A DNA stretch of 64,000 bases from Thiocapsa sp. GTDB taxonomy: Bacteria > Pseudomonadota > Gammaproteobacteria > Chromatiales > Chromatiaceae. The stretch is from NCBI RefSeq assembly GCF_022340925.1, contig NZ_JAJDNA010000048.1, forward strand, positions 1-64,000, in the 5' to 3' direction. Numbering within the stretch: position 1 is the stretch's first letter; the number at the start of each line of letters is the position of its first letter. The position numbers and the translations under genes are program-made. This document shows, in pieces, positions 53,916 to 63,280 of this stretch. The notes below the pieces were generated by a model. That model ran no database searches. It was given only the letters and a program-made list of their open reading frames with translations, and was not told where the DNA came from.

Positions 53916-54626
53916 CTAAGGCGCTACGATGACCGCACCCCGGTTCGCGGCACCTTCCGGATCCTTCAGCACATCCGTCTCCCAGAAACGTACGACCCGC
54001 CATCCTAGATTCGCCAGCAAGGCGTCGTCGCGGCGGTCTCTGTCTCGGTTGTAGGCGATCTTCGCGAGCCAATAAGGGCCATTGTTACCCGCCCCCAGCC
54101 GTTCCTTACGTTGCTCCCAGTCACGCCCATGCCACCTGCAGCCGGATATCCGGACTCCCCTCCTCCTCGAGTCGAACCCATTCGGCAACGCCGGGCAGCC
54201 TGGCCAACTGCCGTTCCAGGTGAACCTCCGCCACCGATCCGCGCCGACGAAGACCCCGCGTTCCGGATTAATGCCGAATAACAGGGTGGTGTAAAGCTGA
54301 AAGGGATCCTGCCAAAGCTCATGGAGCTGGCCATCTTTCGAGCCGTACTTGAGTTGAAAGCGATGCTCGTCGCAGGGACGATTTCGCGTGGCTCTCGCGT
54401 TGGCCAGAAAGGCATAGGCAAGGATGCCCATGCGCTCGCCGTCGGGTGCTTCGAAGGTCAGTCGGAAGGGCGCCTCGTTGGGCGGTGACACCCTCAGCAA
54501 GGTGCAGCCGCAGCGCTCGAGCGCATCCTGGAGGTAAGTCAGGAGTGGGCCACGATCTCGGGCGCTGACACGAAACCGCCGGAAGTCCGAGAGTCTCCGC
54601 GAGCGCCGAGGGCACCGCATTGCCAA
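53916..54626 (-). pseudogene. Restriction-endonuclease / Vsr-like nuclease gene, probably decayed
   Basis: The frame encodes, from the N-terminus, a restriction-endonuclease-like part (LTYLQDALERCGCTLLRV, FRLTFEAPDGERMGI, HRFQLKYGSKDGQLHELW). The end is Vsr-like (GCRWHGRDWEQR, YWLAKIAYNRDRDRRDDALL, GWRVVRFWETDVLKDPEGAA). Between them (about 54130-54240) the coding signal leaves this frame and continues in another (VAEVHLERQLARLPGVAEW, then PDIRLQV) up to a stop, so at least two frameshifts or a deletion are implied. The first ~25 residues overlap the methyltransferase and look non-coding in this frame. Confidence 0.6.
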
Positions 54627-55635
54627 CCTGACGCTGCACGCTGCTCAATGAGCCCAGCACCTGGTAGTCGTCAGGCATGGTCTGCAGGCGACAGAGCTCG
54701 CGCGCCGAGAGACGGCGTTTCTTCCAGTGAAAGGGCCCAGTGGCCGGGCCGGGCTGAGCGGTCAGCGTCCAGGAGGGCTGATCCTTGGCAAGCTTGAGCA
54801 GGAAGTTCCAATATCGCCGCCGCCAACCGAAGAGGGACGGCCCATCCCCACGGTCGGTGAAATAGAGATAATTCGACCCTTCGGGCACCGAAGGCAGAAG
54901 GTCAGCCCACTTGCCGCGCAGCTTGAGCTCCGGCGAATCGTCATCGTCCAAATCCCACAAGGCGTCCCAGGCAGTGTGAAAAGACTGGGTCGGTCCATCC
55001 AGCTCCAGCTCAACTTGCTCGGGCCCCGGGGCTAGTCGGTGCGTCCGCGCGATACCACCGAAAGGCGTCCCATCCCTCGCACCGATCAGGAAGGCCCGCT
55101 CACGGGCCTGGGGAACGCCGAGCTCCGCGGCGTTCAGCACCAACAAAGACGCTCTATACTCCGTTCCGCTGACCCGGTTGATGGACTCCAGGGTCGCCTG
55201 AATCAGACGCAGGCCCTCATCTTTTCCCTTGAAGGCCAACCCCGCTACGTTCTCCATCAGGAAGGCGCGCGGCCGGGTGTCGCGCAGAACCCGCAGAAAG
55301 GCGGCCACCGTATCCGCTCGCGGGTCATCAAGACGGCGCGCATCTCCGGACGCCCAGTAACCAGCCTTCGAGAAAGGCTGACAGGGAGGCCCCCCGATCA
55401 GGATATCGACCTCGCCTGGACCCAGGTCGGCGATCTGCAACAGGTCTGCGCTGGCGACCTCGTGAATGGATCGGTCTATCACGGGCCAAGACCGGTTGGC
55501 CCGGAGGGTTCTGACACAGTCTTGGTCGATCTCGACCGCTGCACGGCACTCGAATCCGGCCGCCTCAAACCCGAGGTCTAGCCCGCCGGCGCCGGTGTAG
55601 AGGCTGATCAGGGAGAAGGGCTTCTCTGACGACAT
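54319..55635 (-). CDS. DNA (cytosine-5-)-methyltransferase
   Basis: A C5-methyltransferase with motif I (YTGAGGLDLGFEAAG), the catalytic PPCQPFS, ENV (FLMENVAG), QARER and the final GNAVPSALAE near residue 340, so all catalytic motifs are intact. After that point the frame runs ~95 residues through the nuclease gene in the wrong frame (Arg/Pro/Ser-rich). The natural stop seems to have been lost through a frameshift near 54610-54630. Methylation may persist, perhaps with an aberrant tail. It pairs with the nuclease downstream as a type II-like system of unknown specificity. Confidence 0.85.
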   Translation of the reverse strand: MSSEKPFSLISLYTGAGGLDLGFEAAGFECRAAVEIDQDCVRTLRANRSWPVIDRSIHEVASADLLQIADLGPGEVDILIGGPPCQPFSKAGYWASGDARRLDDPRADTVAAFLRVLRDTRPRAFLMENVAGLAFKGKDEGLRLIQATLESINRVSGTEYRASLLVLNAAELGVPQARERAFLIGARDGTPFGGIARTHRLAPGPEQVELELDGPTQSFHTAWDALWDLDDDDSPELKLRGKWADLLPSVPEGSNYLYFTDRGDGPSLFGWRRRYWNFLLKLAKDQPSWTLTAQPGPATGPFHWKKRRLSARELCRLQTMPDDYQVLGSLSSVQRQVGNAVPSALAETLGLPAVSCQRPRSWPTPDLPPGCARALRLHLAEGVTAQRGALPTDLRSTRRRAHGHPCLCLSGQRESHAKSSLRRASLSTQVRLERWPAP

Positions 55636-55829
55636 CTAGCTGGCTTCGCCCGGCAAGTGGAAAGATCGGATGGCGGCGTTAAGACTAGGTAGGGCAACTC
55701 GATGCTAACTGCGCCCGCCCCACCCTTCAACGCCGTCAACCCGCCAAAGAACTGATGTCGGACCAGGCTGATGCACTCTAACTGAGCGTCCAGCAGCTTG
55801 ACTCGATCATAACGCTGTCACCTGATTCA

Positions 55830-56360
55830 TCAGTGTTTCTCTTCGCGTGCATGGCCGCCGCCCTTGCCGGCAGCGACGCGGTCCATGACCGCGAACAGCA
55901 CACCGGACACGACGAAGGCCATGTGGATGCCGACCTTCCAGGCCAGCTGCTCGTTGGTCAGCTTCTCCACATACATGAAGGCCTTGAGCAGCTCGATGCC
56001 GGAGATCGCGACGATGGAGCCGATGAGCTTCATCTTCAGCTCGGCGAAACCGACATGACCCATCCAGTTGGGGCGATCCTCGTGGCTGCCCGTTTCGATC
56101 CGGGAGACAAAGTTCTCGTAGCCGGCCAGGACGATGATCAGCACCAGGTTCGCGATCATGACGACGTCGATCAAAGAAAGCAGACCGATGATCACGTCAC
56201 CGCCTTCGGCGGTAAATACCAGCGGGATGAAGTGGAGTAATTCCTTAACGAACTTGACGAGCAACAGCAGGATCGACAACACCAGCCCGAGGTAAAAGGG
56301 CGCGAGCAGCCAGCGACTGCTGAAGATCAGCCATTCGAGGAGGTACTCGATCCGTTTCAT
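55830..56360 (-). CDS. UPF0114 (YqhA-like) membrane protein
   Basis: A 176-residue inner-membrane protein with about four helices and the family motifs FSSRWLLAPFYLGL, LIDVVMIANLVLIIVLAGYENFVS and MKLIGSIVAISGIELLKAFM. Function is unknown in the family; length is typical. The C-terminus (GKGGGHAREEKH) is histidine- and charge-rich. It stands alone on the minus strand. Confidence 0.9.
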   Translation of the reverse strand: MKRIEYLLEWLIFSSRWLLAPFYLGLVLSILLLLVKFVKELLHFIPLVFTAEGGDVIIGLLSLIDVVMIANLVLIIVLAGYENFVSRIETGSHEDRPNWMGHVGFAELKMKLIGSIVAISGIELLKAFMYVEKLTNEQLAWKVGIHMAFVVSGVLFAVMDRVAAGKGGGHAREEKH

Positions 56361-56865
56361 GTCCGGGCTCCGATTCGCCGTGAGGCCGTTGATTCTGAAG
56401 AGGCGCTGTAAATTTCGGCATTTCCCGCGGCACAGGCGGCTGCCACCCTGTTCACTCGCCGAGGCAACTCAAACTGAGAGAAGGGCGCGCCTGCATTGTG
56501 CCGTTCGGTGCTGATCTCCGGGCCACGATGGCCAATCAATCGGCCTCTGCCCACATCCCGCGATGGCGAGCCGCGCGCAAGGTGGAGACATGGAAGGCAC
56601 GACGGAGGTGATCGCAAGGACGATCGCCGCGCCCGTCACCCGAATCGACTGGTCGCGACTGATCGGTTTCCGCCGCCTCGCGGACGAAGCACCCGATGCG
56701 GGTACGAGGCGATCGGCAACGCACCTCGCATGGGAGCCCGACGTCGGTCGCGTGCGAGAACGCCCGCCGATGCGATGCTACCCGCGCCGGGCCCGCGCTT
56801 CAACGCCGTCTGCCCGCCGTCTCAAGCTTCGACGACCTAGGAATTTCCGTCGCCGCGCGAGTCAG
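56361..56865. other. Intergenic region between yqhA and the hydrolase-OsmC gene
   Basis: No gene is supported. At 56503-56545 GTGCTGAT and GATGGCCAATCAATC match the tail of repeat copy A (2918-2954). A degraded hairpin (GCGCTGTAAA...GCATTTCCCG) at 56402-56430 may be its other half. Confidence 0.45.
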
Positions 56866-58116
56866 TCAAGACGGTCTGTCGTCCTCCAGCTCAATCCGAA
56901 TGACAGGAGTGGCGGCGAGCGTGCGATGCACCGGGCAGCGGGCGGCGATTTCGAGCAGTCGCGCGCGTTGCTCGGGGGTGAGTGCGCCATGGATGTCGAG
57001 GCGCATGAGGATACGATCGACCTTGCCGTCCGCCTGATCGCAGTCCCGGCAATCCTGCGCGTGGATGCGCTCGTGACTGAGGCGCACCTCGATGTCGTCG
57101 ACCGGTAGACCCTTGTGCCTGGCGTACATCCGTAGGGTCATGGAGGTGCAGGCGCCGAGGGCCATCATCAGAAGATCGTAGGGCGTTGGGCCCAGGTCCG
57201 AGCCGCCAACCGACCTGGGCTCGTCGGCCAGCCACTGGTGCCGATGGGTGTAGAGTCCACGCAGAAAACGGGTATCGAGCTCGGTGACCAGGACCTCACC
57301 TTCGGACACGCGGGGCGCGGTGCCGATGCTCTGCTCGAACGCATGCCGACCCAGGCCCAGGTAGCGGCTCGCCCAGGCGACCAGCGTCTCGGCAACATAC
57401 TCGGCGTCCTCGCGATTGCTGAGAAGGTGATCGGCCTTGTCCAGGGAGATAAAGCTCTTGGGGTGACGGGCCGCCTGATAGATCTTAGCCGCCTCTTCGA
57501 TCGACACGATGGTGTCGAGCGGCGAGTGAAAGACCAAAAGGGCACGATTGAGGTGACGGATATGATCGGCTGAGGCATGCTGGTCGAGATCCTCGAGGAG
57601 CTGCTTGCGGATACGAAAGCGCCGCAGCCCGATCTGCACCTCGGCCTCGCCGATCGCCTCCAGCTGTCCGCGCGCCCCGCTGAAGAGATGCTGCACGTGT
57701 GAGGCGGTCGCCGGGGCGGCAATCGTCACCACCGCCTCAACCGACGGGAGCTGAGGCACCGCCGCGAGGACCGCGGCCCCGCCCAGACTGTGACCGATCA
57801 GGAGCGCCGGCGCCTCGTAGTCCTGCTCGAGCTTCCACGCCGCGGCCAGGAGATCGGCAACGTTCGAGGAGAAGTTGGTGTTGGCGAAATCCCCGTCGCT
57901 GTTGCCGAGTCCGGTGAAATCGAAACGCAGCACGGCGATGCCGCGGGCGGCCAGGGCCCGACTGATCCGGGTCGCCGCGGCGATATCCTTGCTGCAGGTG
58001 AAACAGTGCGCGAACAGTGCATAACGGGCGGTCGGCACCGGATCGGGCGGGGTCTCGAGCAGCCCGGCCAGGGTCTGTCCTTCGGCATTCGGAAACTCGA
58101 GCTTGATACGCGCCAT
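56866..58116 (-). CDS. Bifunctional alpha/beta hydrolase-OsmC fusion
   Basis: A 416-residue fusion. Residues ~1-255 are a serine hydrolase with HCFTCSKD, nucleophile elbow GHSLGGAA and late Asp/His (DKADHLL). Residues ~285-416 are an OsmC/Ohr-like domain with a reactive cysteine in [14 protein letters not shown] and a second in ARCPVHRTL, the pair that reduces peroxides. GAGGA lies 6 nt before the ATG at 58116. Upstream in-frame codons have no family support. The fused form is known in other proteobacteria. Confidence 0.9.
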   Translation of the reverse strand: MARIKLEFPNAEGQTLAGLLETPPDPVPTARYALFAHCFTCSKDIAAATRISRALAARGIAVLRFDFTGLGNSDGDFANTNFSSNVADLLAAAWKLEQDYEAPALLIGHSLGGAAVLAAVPQLPSVEAVVTIAAPATASHVQHLFSGARGQLEAIGEAEVQIGLRRFRIRKQLLEDLDQHASADHIRHLNRALLVFHSPLDTIVSIEEAAKIYQAARHPKSFISLDKADHLLSNREDAEYVAETLVAWASRYLGLGRHAFEQSIGTAPRVSEGEVLVTELDTRFLRGLYTHRHQWLADEPRSVGGSDLGPTPYDLLMMALGACTSMTLRMYARHKGLPVDDIEVRLSHERIHAQDCRDCDQADGKVDRILMRLDIHGALTPEQRARLLEIAARCPVHRTLAATPVIRIELEDDRPS

Positions 58117-58354
58117 GGCGATTCCTCGTCTTGAGACCGGGCAATCTTGACCGGTACCGGAACGGCTTGCACCGGCGACGCGTCGCGAGCCTGACCGGAT
58201 GGGCAACGGCGACGCGACCGAGCCGGCGACCAGGCCGCTCCCAGGCTGCCCCACCCGCGGGAGTATGCTAGCCTACCAGCGCGTCTGAATTGAGGCCGCT
58301 TCAATCAGCGGCCGGACGACGCCGGCCGAATGATGGCGGCGGTCTTCAGGAGAT

Positions 58355-58382
58355 GGGAAACGCACTGAGCCAGCGTTTTCCC
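58355..58382. repeat. Dispersed palindromic repeat, copy E
   Basis: GGGAAACGC-ACTGAGCCA-GCGTTTTCCC, the hairpin unit only, between the divergent hydrolase and lemA genes. It lies 30 nt upstream of the lemA start. Confidence 0.65.
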
Positions 58383-58412
58383 TGAGCTCACCACCAGAGT
58401 GGGGGTACACCA

Positions 58413-58994
58413 ATGGGATGGGTACTGCTTGGAATGATCATGCTGGTGGCGGTCCTCGTGATCGTCATTTACAACCGTCTGATCGCGAGTCGGAATCGCT
58501 ACAAGAACGCCTTTGCGCAGATCGACGTCCAGCTCACCCGCCGCTATGACCTGATCCCGAACCTGGTCAAGGTGGCGGAACGCTACATGACCCATGAGCG
58601 CGAGACCCTCGAGGCCGTCATCCAGGCGCGCAACCAGGCGGTGGGGGATCTGAAACAGGTCGCGGCCGATCCCGGCGACGTGGCGGCCATCGAGCGGCTG
58701 GCTCAAGCGGAGATGGGAGTGGCGGGGGCTTTGGGTAAGCTCTTCGCGCTCGCCGAGGCCTATCCGGACCTCAAGGCCAATCAAAACATGATGCAGCTCT
58801 CCGAGGAGCTGGTCAGCACCGAGAACCGCGTCGCCTTCGCCCGCCAGGCGTTCAATGACACGGTGATGTCGTACAACAACCTGCGCGAGGTCTTCCCGAA
58901 CAACCTGATCGCCCAGCGCTTCGGATTCGAGCCGGCCCGGTTGCTGGACATCGAGGCACCGGAGAAACGCGAGGCCGTCCGGGTCTCCTTCTAA
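58413..58994 (+). CDS. lemA: LemA family protein
   Basis: A 193-residue protein with one N-terminal transmembrane helix (residues ~3-21) and a helical cytoplasmic or periplasmic domain. It has the LemA signature IDVQLTRRYDLIPNLV and a conserved end (YNNLREVFPNNLIA, FGFEPARLLD). The role in the cell is unclear. It is followed after 13 nt by the M48 protease gene, a common partnership. Confidence 0.93.
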   Translation: MGWVLLGMIMLVAVLVIVIYNRLIASRNRYKNAFAQIDVQLTRRYDLIPNLVKVAERYMTHERETLEAVIQARNQAVGDLKQVAADPGDVAAIERLAQAEMGVAGALGKLFALAEAYPDLKANQNMMQLSEELVSTENRVAFARQAFNDTVMSYNNLREVFPNNLIAQRFGFEPARLLDIEAPEKREAVRVSF

Positions 58995-59007
58995 CCCGCC
59001 GCCGGCG

Positions 59008-60900
59008 ATGAACTTCTTCGAGCACCAGGACCGTGCCCGGCGCCGCACGCGTCTCCTGGTGCTCCTATTCGTATTGGCCGTGATCAGCATCATTCTGGTC
59101 GTCGACCTGGTCGCCTTGGTCTACCTGCGACTTCGCTCCGATCCGACGGCACCCCTGCTCACGCAGGCATCGCTGGGCGCGCACCTGCCGGTGCTGGTCT
59201 GGGTCTCTGCGCTCACCGCCGGTTTCATCGGGCTCGCCAGTCTTTTCCGCATCCTCACCCTGCGCGGCGGTGGCGGGGCAGTGGCACGGGGTCTCGGCGG
59301 CGTGCTCGTCGGAGCGAATACGACGGACCCCCAGCTGCAGCGCTTGCGCAACGTGGTGGAAGAGATGGCGATCGCCGCGGGTGTCCCGGTACCCGAGATC
59401 TACGTGCTGGAGCAGGAGGAAGGCATCAATGCCTTCGCCGCCGGCTACTCGCCCGCCGACGCCGCGGTCGCCGTCACCGGCGGGGCTTTACGGACCCTGA
59501 GTCGCTCGGAGCTGCAGGGGGTGGCCGCCCATGAGTTTTCACATATCCTCAACGGCGACATGCGGCTCAATATCCGCCTGATCGGCATCCTGTTCGGGAT
59601 CCTGGTCCTCGCCCTGATCGGTCGGCTGATGCTCTCGGTCCGCCACGCGAGGACCAGCAGGAGCGCGGGCGCGCTGGTCGCGATCGCCCTGGCCCTCATC
59701 GCGACGGGCTACATTGGGCTCTTTTTCGGACGCCTGATCCGCGCCTCGGTATCCCGCCAGCGCGAGCTCCTGGCGGACGCCTCTGCGGTTCAATTCACCC
59801 GGGAGCCTGCCGGGATTGCCGGTGCCTTGAAGAAGATCGCGGCAAGCAAGAGCGGCTCGGTGCTTGCCAGTGACACCGAGGAGATCGGGCACATGCTCTT
59901 CGCCGCGGGTCTCTCACGTCAGCTGTTGGCCACGCACCCGCCGCTCCTCGAGCGGATCCGCGCGATCGAGCCCGACTTCGACCCGGCGGAGCTCGAGGCG
60001 ATCCGCGCACGGCTCGTGCCCCTTCCGCGGGTCGCGGCCGCCGTGATCGCGTCACCATCAGGGCCCAGACGCCGATCCGGCGGCATCATGTCCGAAGCCG
60101 ATCAGGTGATCACGCGGATCGGCCGCCCGGACACCGATCAGATTCGGGCCGCCGCAGAGCTCGCCCAGGCAATCCCCCAGCCGCTCGCGCGCGCTGCACG
60201 CTCCACTGAGTGGGTCGTGGAAGCGATCTGCTACCTCTTGATGGACCCGGATGCCGAGATCCGCGAGCGCCAGCTCCTGATGGTGGCCGAAGCACTCGGG
60301 ATCGAGGGCGAACGACAGGTGAGCACGCTCCTGGCCGCTGTGCCGAGCCTGGCGCCGGAGCTGCGCATCCCGCTCTTGGAGATTGGCTTCCCGACCCTGC
60401 GTCGTCGACCCCAGGCCGAGCTGAACCGCCTCATGGACCTGATCGATCGGCTCATCCGTGCCGACGGTCGGGTCGATGTCTTCGAGTACGCCCTCGCGCG
60501 GCTGCTCTCCCAGCAGATCCGGGACGCCATCGCCCCCACCCAGGCACGCGGTGCCGGGACCGGCCGGCTGACCGACGGCGAGCGCGAGGCCCGAGATCTC
60601 CTGATGATCCTCGCGCGCCAGGCGAATCCGGAGCGACGGGCCGCCCAGGCGGCCTTCGCCGCCGGCCTGGCGGTCCTCGGGATCGGCGTCGGCGAGTTGG
60701 AGCCCCTCGCATCAGCGGACTGGTCCGATCGGCTCGACCGGGCGCTCGCGCGACTGGACGACTTGCGCATCGAGGACAAACAACGCCTGCTCCGCGCACT
60801 CATCGCGACCGTGAGATACGCCGGGGTGAGCCAGACCGAGGTCGAGCTGCTGCGGGCGGTCGTCGCGGCGCTCCATGTGCCGATGCCACTGTTCACCTGA
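59008..60900 (+). CDS. M48-family membrane metalloprotease with a long C-terminal region
   Basis: A 630-residue HtpX/Ste24-like protease. Helices at ~18-42 and ~63-83 precede the zinc site AAHEFSHILNGD (HExxH); the third ligand is probably the Glu in RQRELLADA. Two more helices lie between (~188-210, 222-245). The C-terminal ~270 residues are helical and include no motif I recognise; ordinary HtpX is about 290 residues. It shares one base with the recJ-like gene. Membrane-protein quality control is the likely theme. Confidence 0.88.
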   Translation: MNFFEHQDRARRRTRLLVLLFVLAVISIILVVDLVALVYLRLRSDPTAPLLTQASLGAHLPVLVWVSALTAGFIGLASLFRILTLRGGGGAVARGLGGVLVGANTTDPQLQRLRNVVEEMAIAAGVPVPEIYVLEQEEGINAFAAGYSPADAAVAVTGGALRTLSRSELQGVAAHEFSHILNGDMRLNIRLIGILFGILVLALIGRLMLSVRHARTSRSAGALVAIALALIATGYIGLFFGRLIRASVSRQRELLADASAVQFTREPAGIAGALKKIAASKSGSVLASDTEEIGHMLFAAGLSRQLLATHPPLLERIRAIEPDFDPAELEAIRARLVPLPRVAAAVIASPSGPRRRSGGIMSEADQVITRIGRPDTDQIRAAAELAQAIPQPLARAARSTEWVVEAICYLLMDPDAEIRERQLLMVAEALGIEGERQVSTLLAAVPSLAPELRIPLLEIGFPTLRRRPQAELNRLMDLIDRLIRADGRVDVFEYALARLLSQQIRDAIAPTQARGAGTGRLTDGEREARDLLMILARQANPERRAAQAAFAAGLAVLGIGVGELEPLASADWSDRLDRALARLDDLRIEDKQRLLRALIATVRYAGVSQTEVELLRAVVAALHVPMPLFT

Positions 60901-62642
60901 TGTCCAGCCCAAGGATCCGTCGTGTCTCGGGCAGTGCCGCCCTCGCCACTGCCAGCACGCCGGCAGAGCTGCTCTCCATGCTGTATGCGCAGCGGGGCCT
61001 GGCCGACGGAGAGGAGGCAGCACCTGGCCTGGGATCCCTGCACCCGGCGGGCGCGCTCCGGGGGATCGAGGAGGCGGTGGACCTGCTTGCAGGGCAGATC
61101 CGCAGCGGCGGTCATCTGCTGGTGGTCTCCGACTACGACGCCGACGGCGCCACCGGCGGGGCCCTCGCGGTCCGGGGTCTGCGAAGCCTGGGCGCGGCGC
61201 GCGTGTCCTATCTGATCCCCAGCCGGTTCGCGTTCGGCTATGGTCTCAGTCCTGGCGTGGTCGAGGCGGCCGCGGCATCCCGGCCGGACCTCGTGATGAC
61301 CGTGGACAACGGCATCTCCAGTGTCAGCGGGGTCGCGCGGGCGCGTGAGCTGGGCATCCCGGTGCTGGTCACGGATCACCATCTGCCCGGCGAGCGCCTC
61401 CCCGCCGCGGCGGCGATCGTCAACCCCAATCAACCGGACTGCCCATTCCCGAGCAAGCACCTGGCCGGCGTCGGCGTGGTCTTCTATCTGCTTGTGGCCG
61501 TGCGTACCCGTCTGCGTGAACGGGGCTGGTTCAGTGCGCGGCGCCCGGAGCCGAACCTCGCGGACCTCCTGGACCTGGTCGCCTTGGGCACGGTCGCGGA
61601 CGTGGTCACCCTGGACCGCAACAATCGGATCCTGGTCGAGCAGGGCCTTAGGCGCATCCGCGCCGGGCGTTGCGGCGCCGGGGTGCGCGCCCTCCTGACG
61701 GTCGCCGGACGGGATCCGAGCCGGGTCACGGCAGCCGACCTGGCCTTCTTCGCGGCACCGAGGCTCAATGCGGCCGGGCGGATCCAGGACATGTCGGTGG
61801 GTGTCGAATGTCTTCTGACCGAGGACCCGCTGGCCGCATCGGAGCTTGCCCGGGCGCTCGACGATCTCAACCGACGACGTCGCGAGATCGAAGGCCAGAT
61901 GAGGGGCCAGGCAGAAACGCTCGTCGCGGGACTCTCTCTGGACGGCTCGTCACTTCCGCCCGGACTCTGTCTGTTCGGTGAGGATTGGCACCAAGGGGTC
62001 TCCGGGATCGTCGCGGCCAGGATCCGCGAGCGGTATCATCGCCCCGTCATCGCCTTTGCGCACGGTGGTGAAGGGCTGCTGCGGGGCTCGGCGAGGTCGA
62101 TCGAGGGTCTCCATATCCGTGACCTGATCGCACTCGTCGACCGGCGTTGCCCCGGATTGGTGGAGCGTTTCGGCGGTCATGCAATGGCCGCAGGTTTGAG
62201 CATCCGGACCGAGGCACTGAACCGCTTCGAGGACGCCTTCGCCGAGGCGGTGCTGGAGCAGCTCGGCGATCAGCCCCCGCAGCCCGAGATTTGTTCCGAG
62301 GGGGCGCTCCCGGCCCGGCTCATGACCCTTGAGACCGCCGAGGCCCTTCGAGTGGCCGGCCCCTGGGGCAAGGGCTTCCCCGAGCCTCGCTTCGACGGGA
62401 CCTTCGAGGTCCTGGGAGCCCGCCTGGTAGGCGACGGGCATCTCAAGCTGCGTGTCAGCGACCAAGCGGCCGGCGCCGGGCCGATCGATGCCATCGGCTT
62501 CAACATGGGCGAGCACCTCTCGGAGGCCGGAGGCAAGCTCCGGCTCGCCTACCGGCTGGACGTGAACGACTACCGGGGTAAGCGCTCGCCACAGTTGCTG
62601 ATCGAGCACCTAGAGCAGACCAGGGGTACGGCACACCTGTGA
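60900..62642 (+). CDS. recJ: RecJ-type single-stranded-DNA exonuclease (DHH family)
   Basis: RecJ degrades ssDNA 5' to 3' in repair. The 580-residue protein has DHH-family motifs: VSDYDADGATG (I), TVDNGISS (II), VTDHHLPGE (III, the DHH), LGTVADVVTLDRNNR (IV), and the C-terminal DHHA1 motif GGHAMAAGL with an OB-like end. Length matches E. coli RecJ. The ATG overlaps the protease stop by one base and darP starts inside the recJ stop, so the genes form one operon. Confidence 0.94.
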   Translation: MSSPRIRRVSGSAALATASTPAELLSMLYAQRGLADGEEAAPGLGSLHPAGALRGIEEAVDLLAGQIRSGGHLLVVSDYDADGATGGALAVRGLRSLGAARVSYLIPSRFAFGYGLSPGVVEAAAASRPDLVMTVDNGISSVSGVARARELGIPVLVTDHHLPGERLPAAAAIVNPNQPDCPFPSKHLAGVGVVFYLLVAVRTRLRERGWFSARRPEPNLADLLDLVALGTVADVVTLDRNNRILVEQGLRRIRAGRCGAGVRALLTVAGRDPSRVTAADLAFFAAPRLNAAGRIQDMSVGVECLLTEDPLAASELARALDDLNRRRREIEGQMRGQAETLVAGLSLDGSSLPPGLCLFGEDWHQGVSGIVAARIRERYHRPVIAFAHGGEGLLRGSARSIEGLHIRDLIALVDRRCPGLVERFGGHAMAAGLSIRTEALNRFEDAFAEAVLEQLGDQPPQPEICSEGALPARLMTLETAEALRVAGPWGKGFPEPRFDGTFEVLGARLVGDGHLKLRVSDQAAGAGPIDAIGFNMGEHLSEAGGKLRLAYRLDVNDYRGKRSPQLLIEHLEQTRGTAHL

Positions 62643-63184
62643 ACCGCAAAGGCGCGATGTTCGGGTTGACGATGAACGACAGGATCGACGAAGTCGAACA
62701 ACGGGGACCGAGCAAGAGCCAGCTCAAACGTGACAAGCTGGCGCTGCAGGCATTGGCCGAACGCTTGGCCGGGATGCCTCGGGCAGAGCTCGAGCGCCTG
62801 AACCTCAGCGAGGCGACGTGGGTTGCGCTCGACGAGACCCCCCGGATCAAGGACGTCCGGGCGCGCGGGCGCCACTGGAAGCGGATTGCCAACCTGCTTG
62901 AGCGCGAGGACATGGCCGCTGTCCATGCGTTGCTGGACCGGGCCGAGGCACGTGAACGGGAGGCGACCGTCCGCCTTCACATCCTCGAGCGCTGGCGCGA
63001 GCGGCTGATCCGGGATGACGAGGGCGCCTTGGGCGAGCTGATCCAACAGTGCCCGAACGTCGACCGCCAGCAGTTAAGGACCCTGATCCGGGCGGCGCAG
63101 CGTGACCAGGCGCGCGGCCGTTCAGAGGCCCCGCGCAAGCTGTTCCGCTTCCTGCGCGACCTGCTCGAGGTGCAGGACCCCTAG
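62639..63184 (+). CDS. darP: DUF615/YjgA-type ribosome-associated protein
   Basis: DarP (YjgA) acts in late 50S assembly. The 181-residue, highly charged helical protein has PSKSQLKRDKLALQALAERL near the N-terminus and RKLFRFLRDLLEVQ at its end, both typical. The GTG start overlaps the recJ stop (GTGA), implying coupled translation. ATGs at 62657 and 62672 are alternatives and would fit the family start slightly better. Confidence 0.88.
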   Translation: MNRKGAMFGLTMNDRIDEVEQRGPSKSQLKRDKLALQALAERLAGMPRAELERLNLSEATWVALDETPRIKDVRARGRHWKRIANLLEREDMAAVHALLDRAEAREREATVRLHILERWRERLIRDDEGALGELIQQCPNVDRQQLRTLIRAAQRDQARGRSEAPRKLFRFLRDLLEVQDP

Positions 63185-63280
63185 GCTGGGCAAGACCCAG
63201 CTCAACCGCCGTTCGGCTGCCCCTTCGATGACCGACCAACGCCGGGAACGGCATGCAACCAAGGCCGTGGATCTCACCCG

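Noticed and set aside
60210-60899. A much longer recJ-frame ORF beginning inside the M48 protease gene
   Set aside because: The upstream part is out-of-frame reading of the protease; RecJ homology begins at the ATG at 60900.
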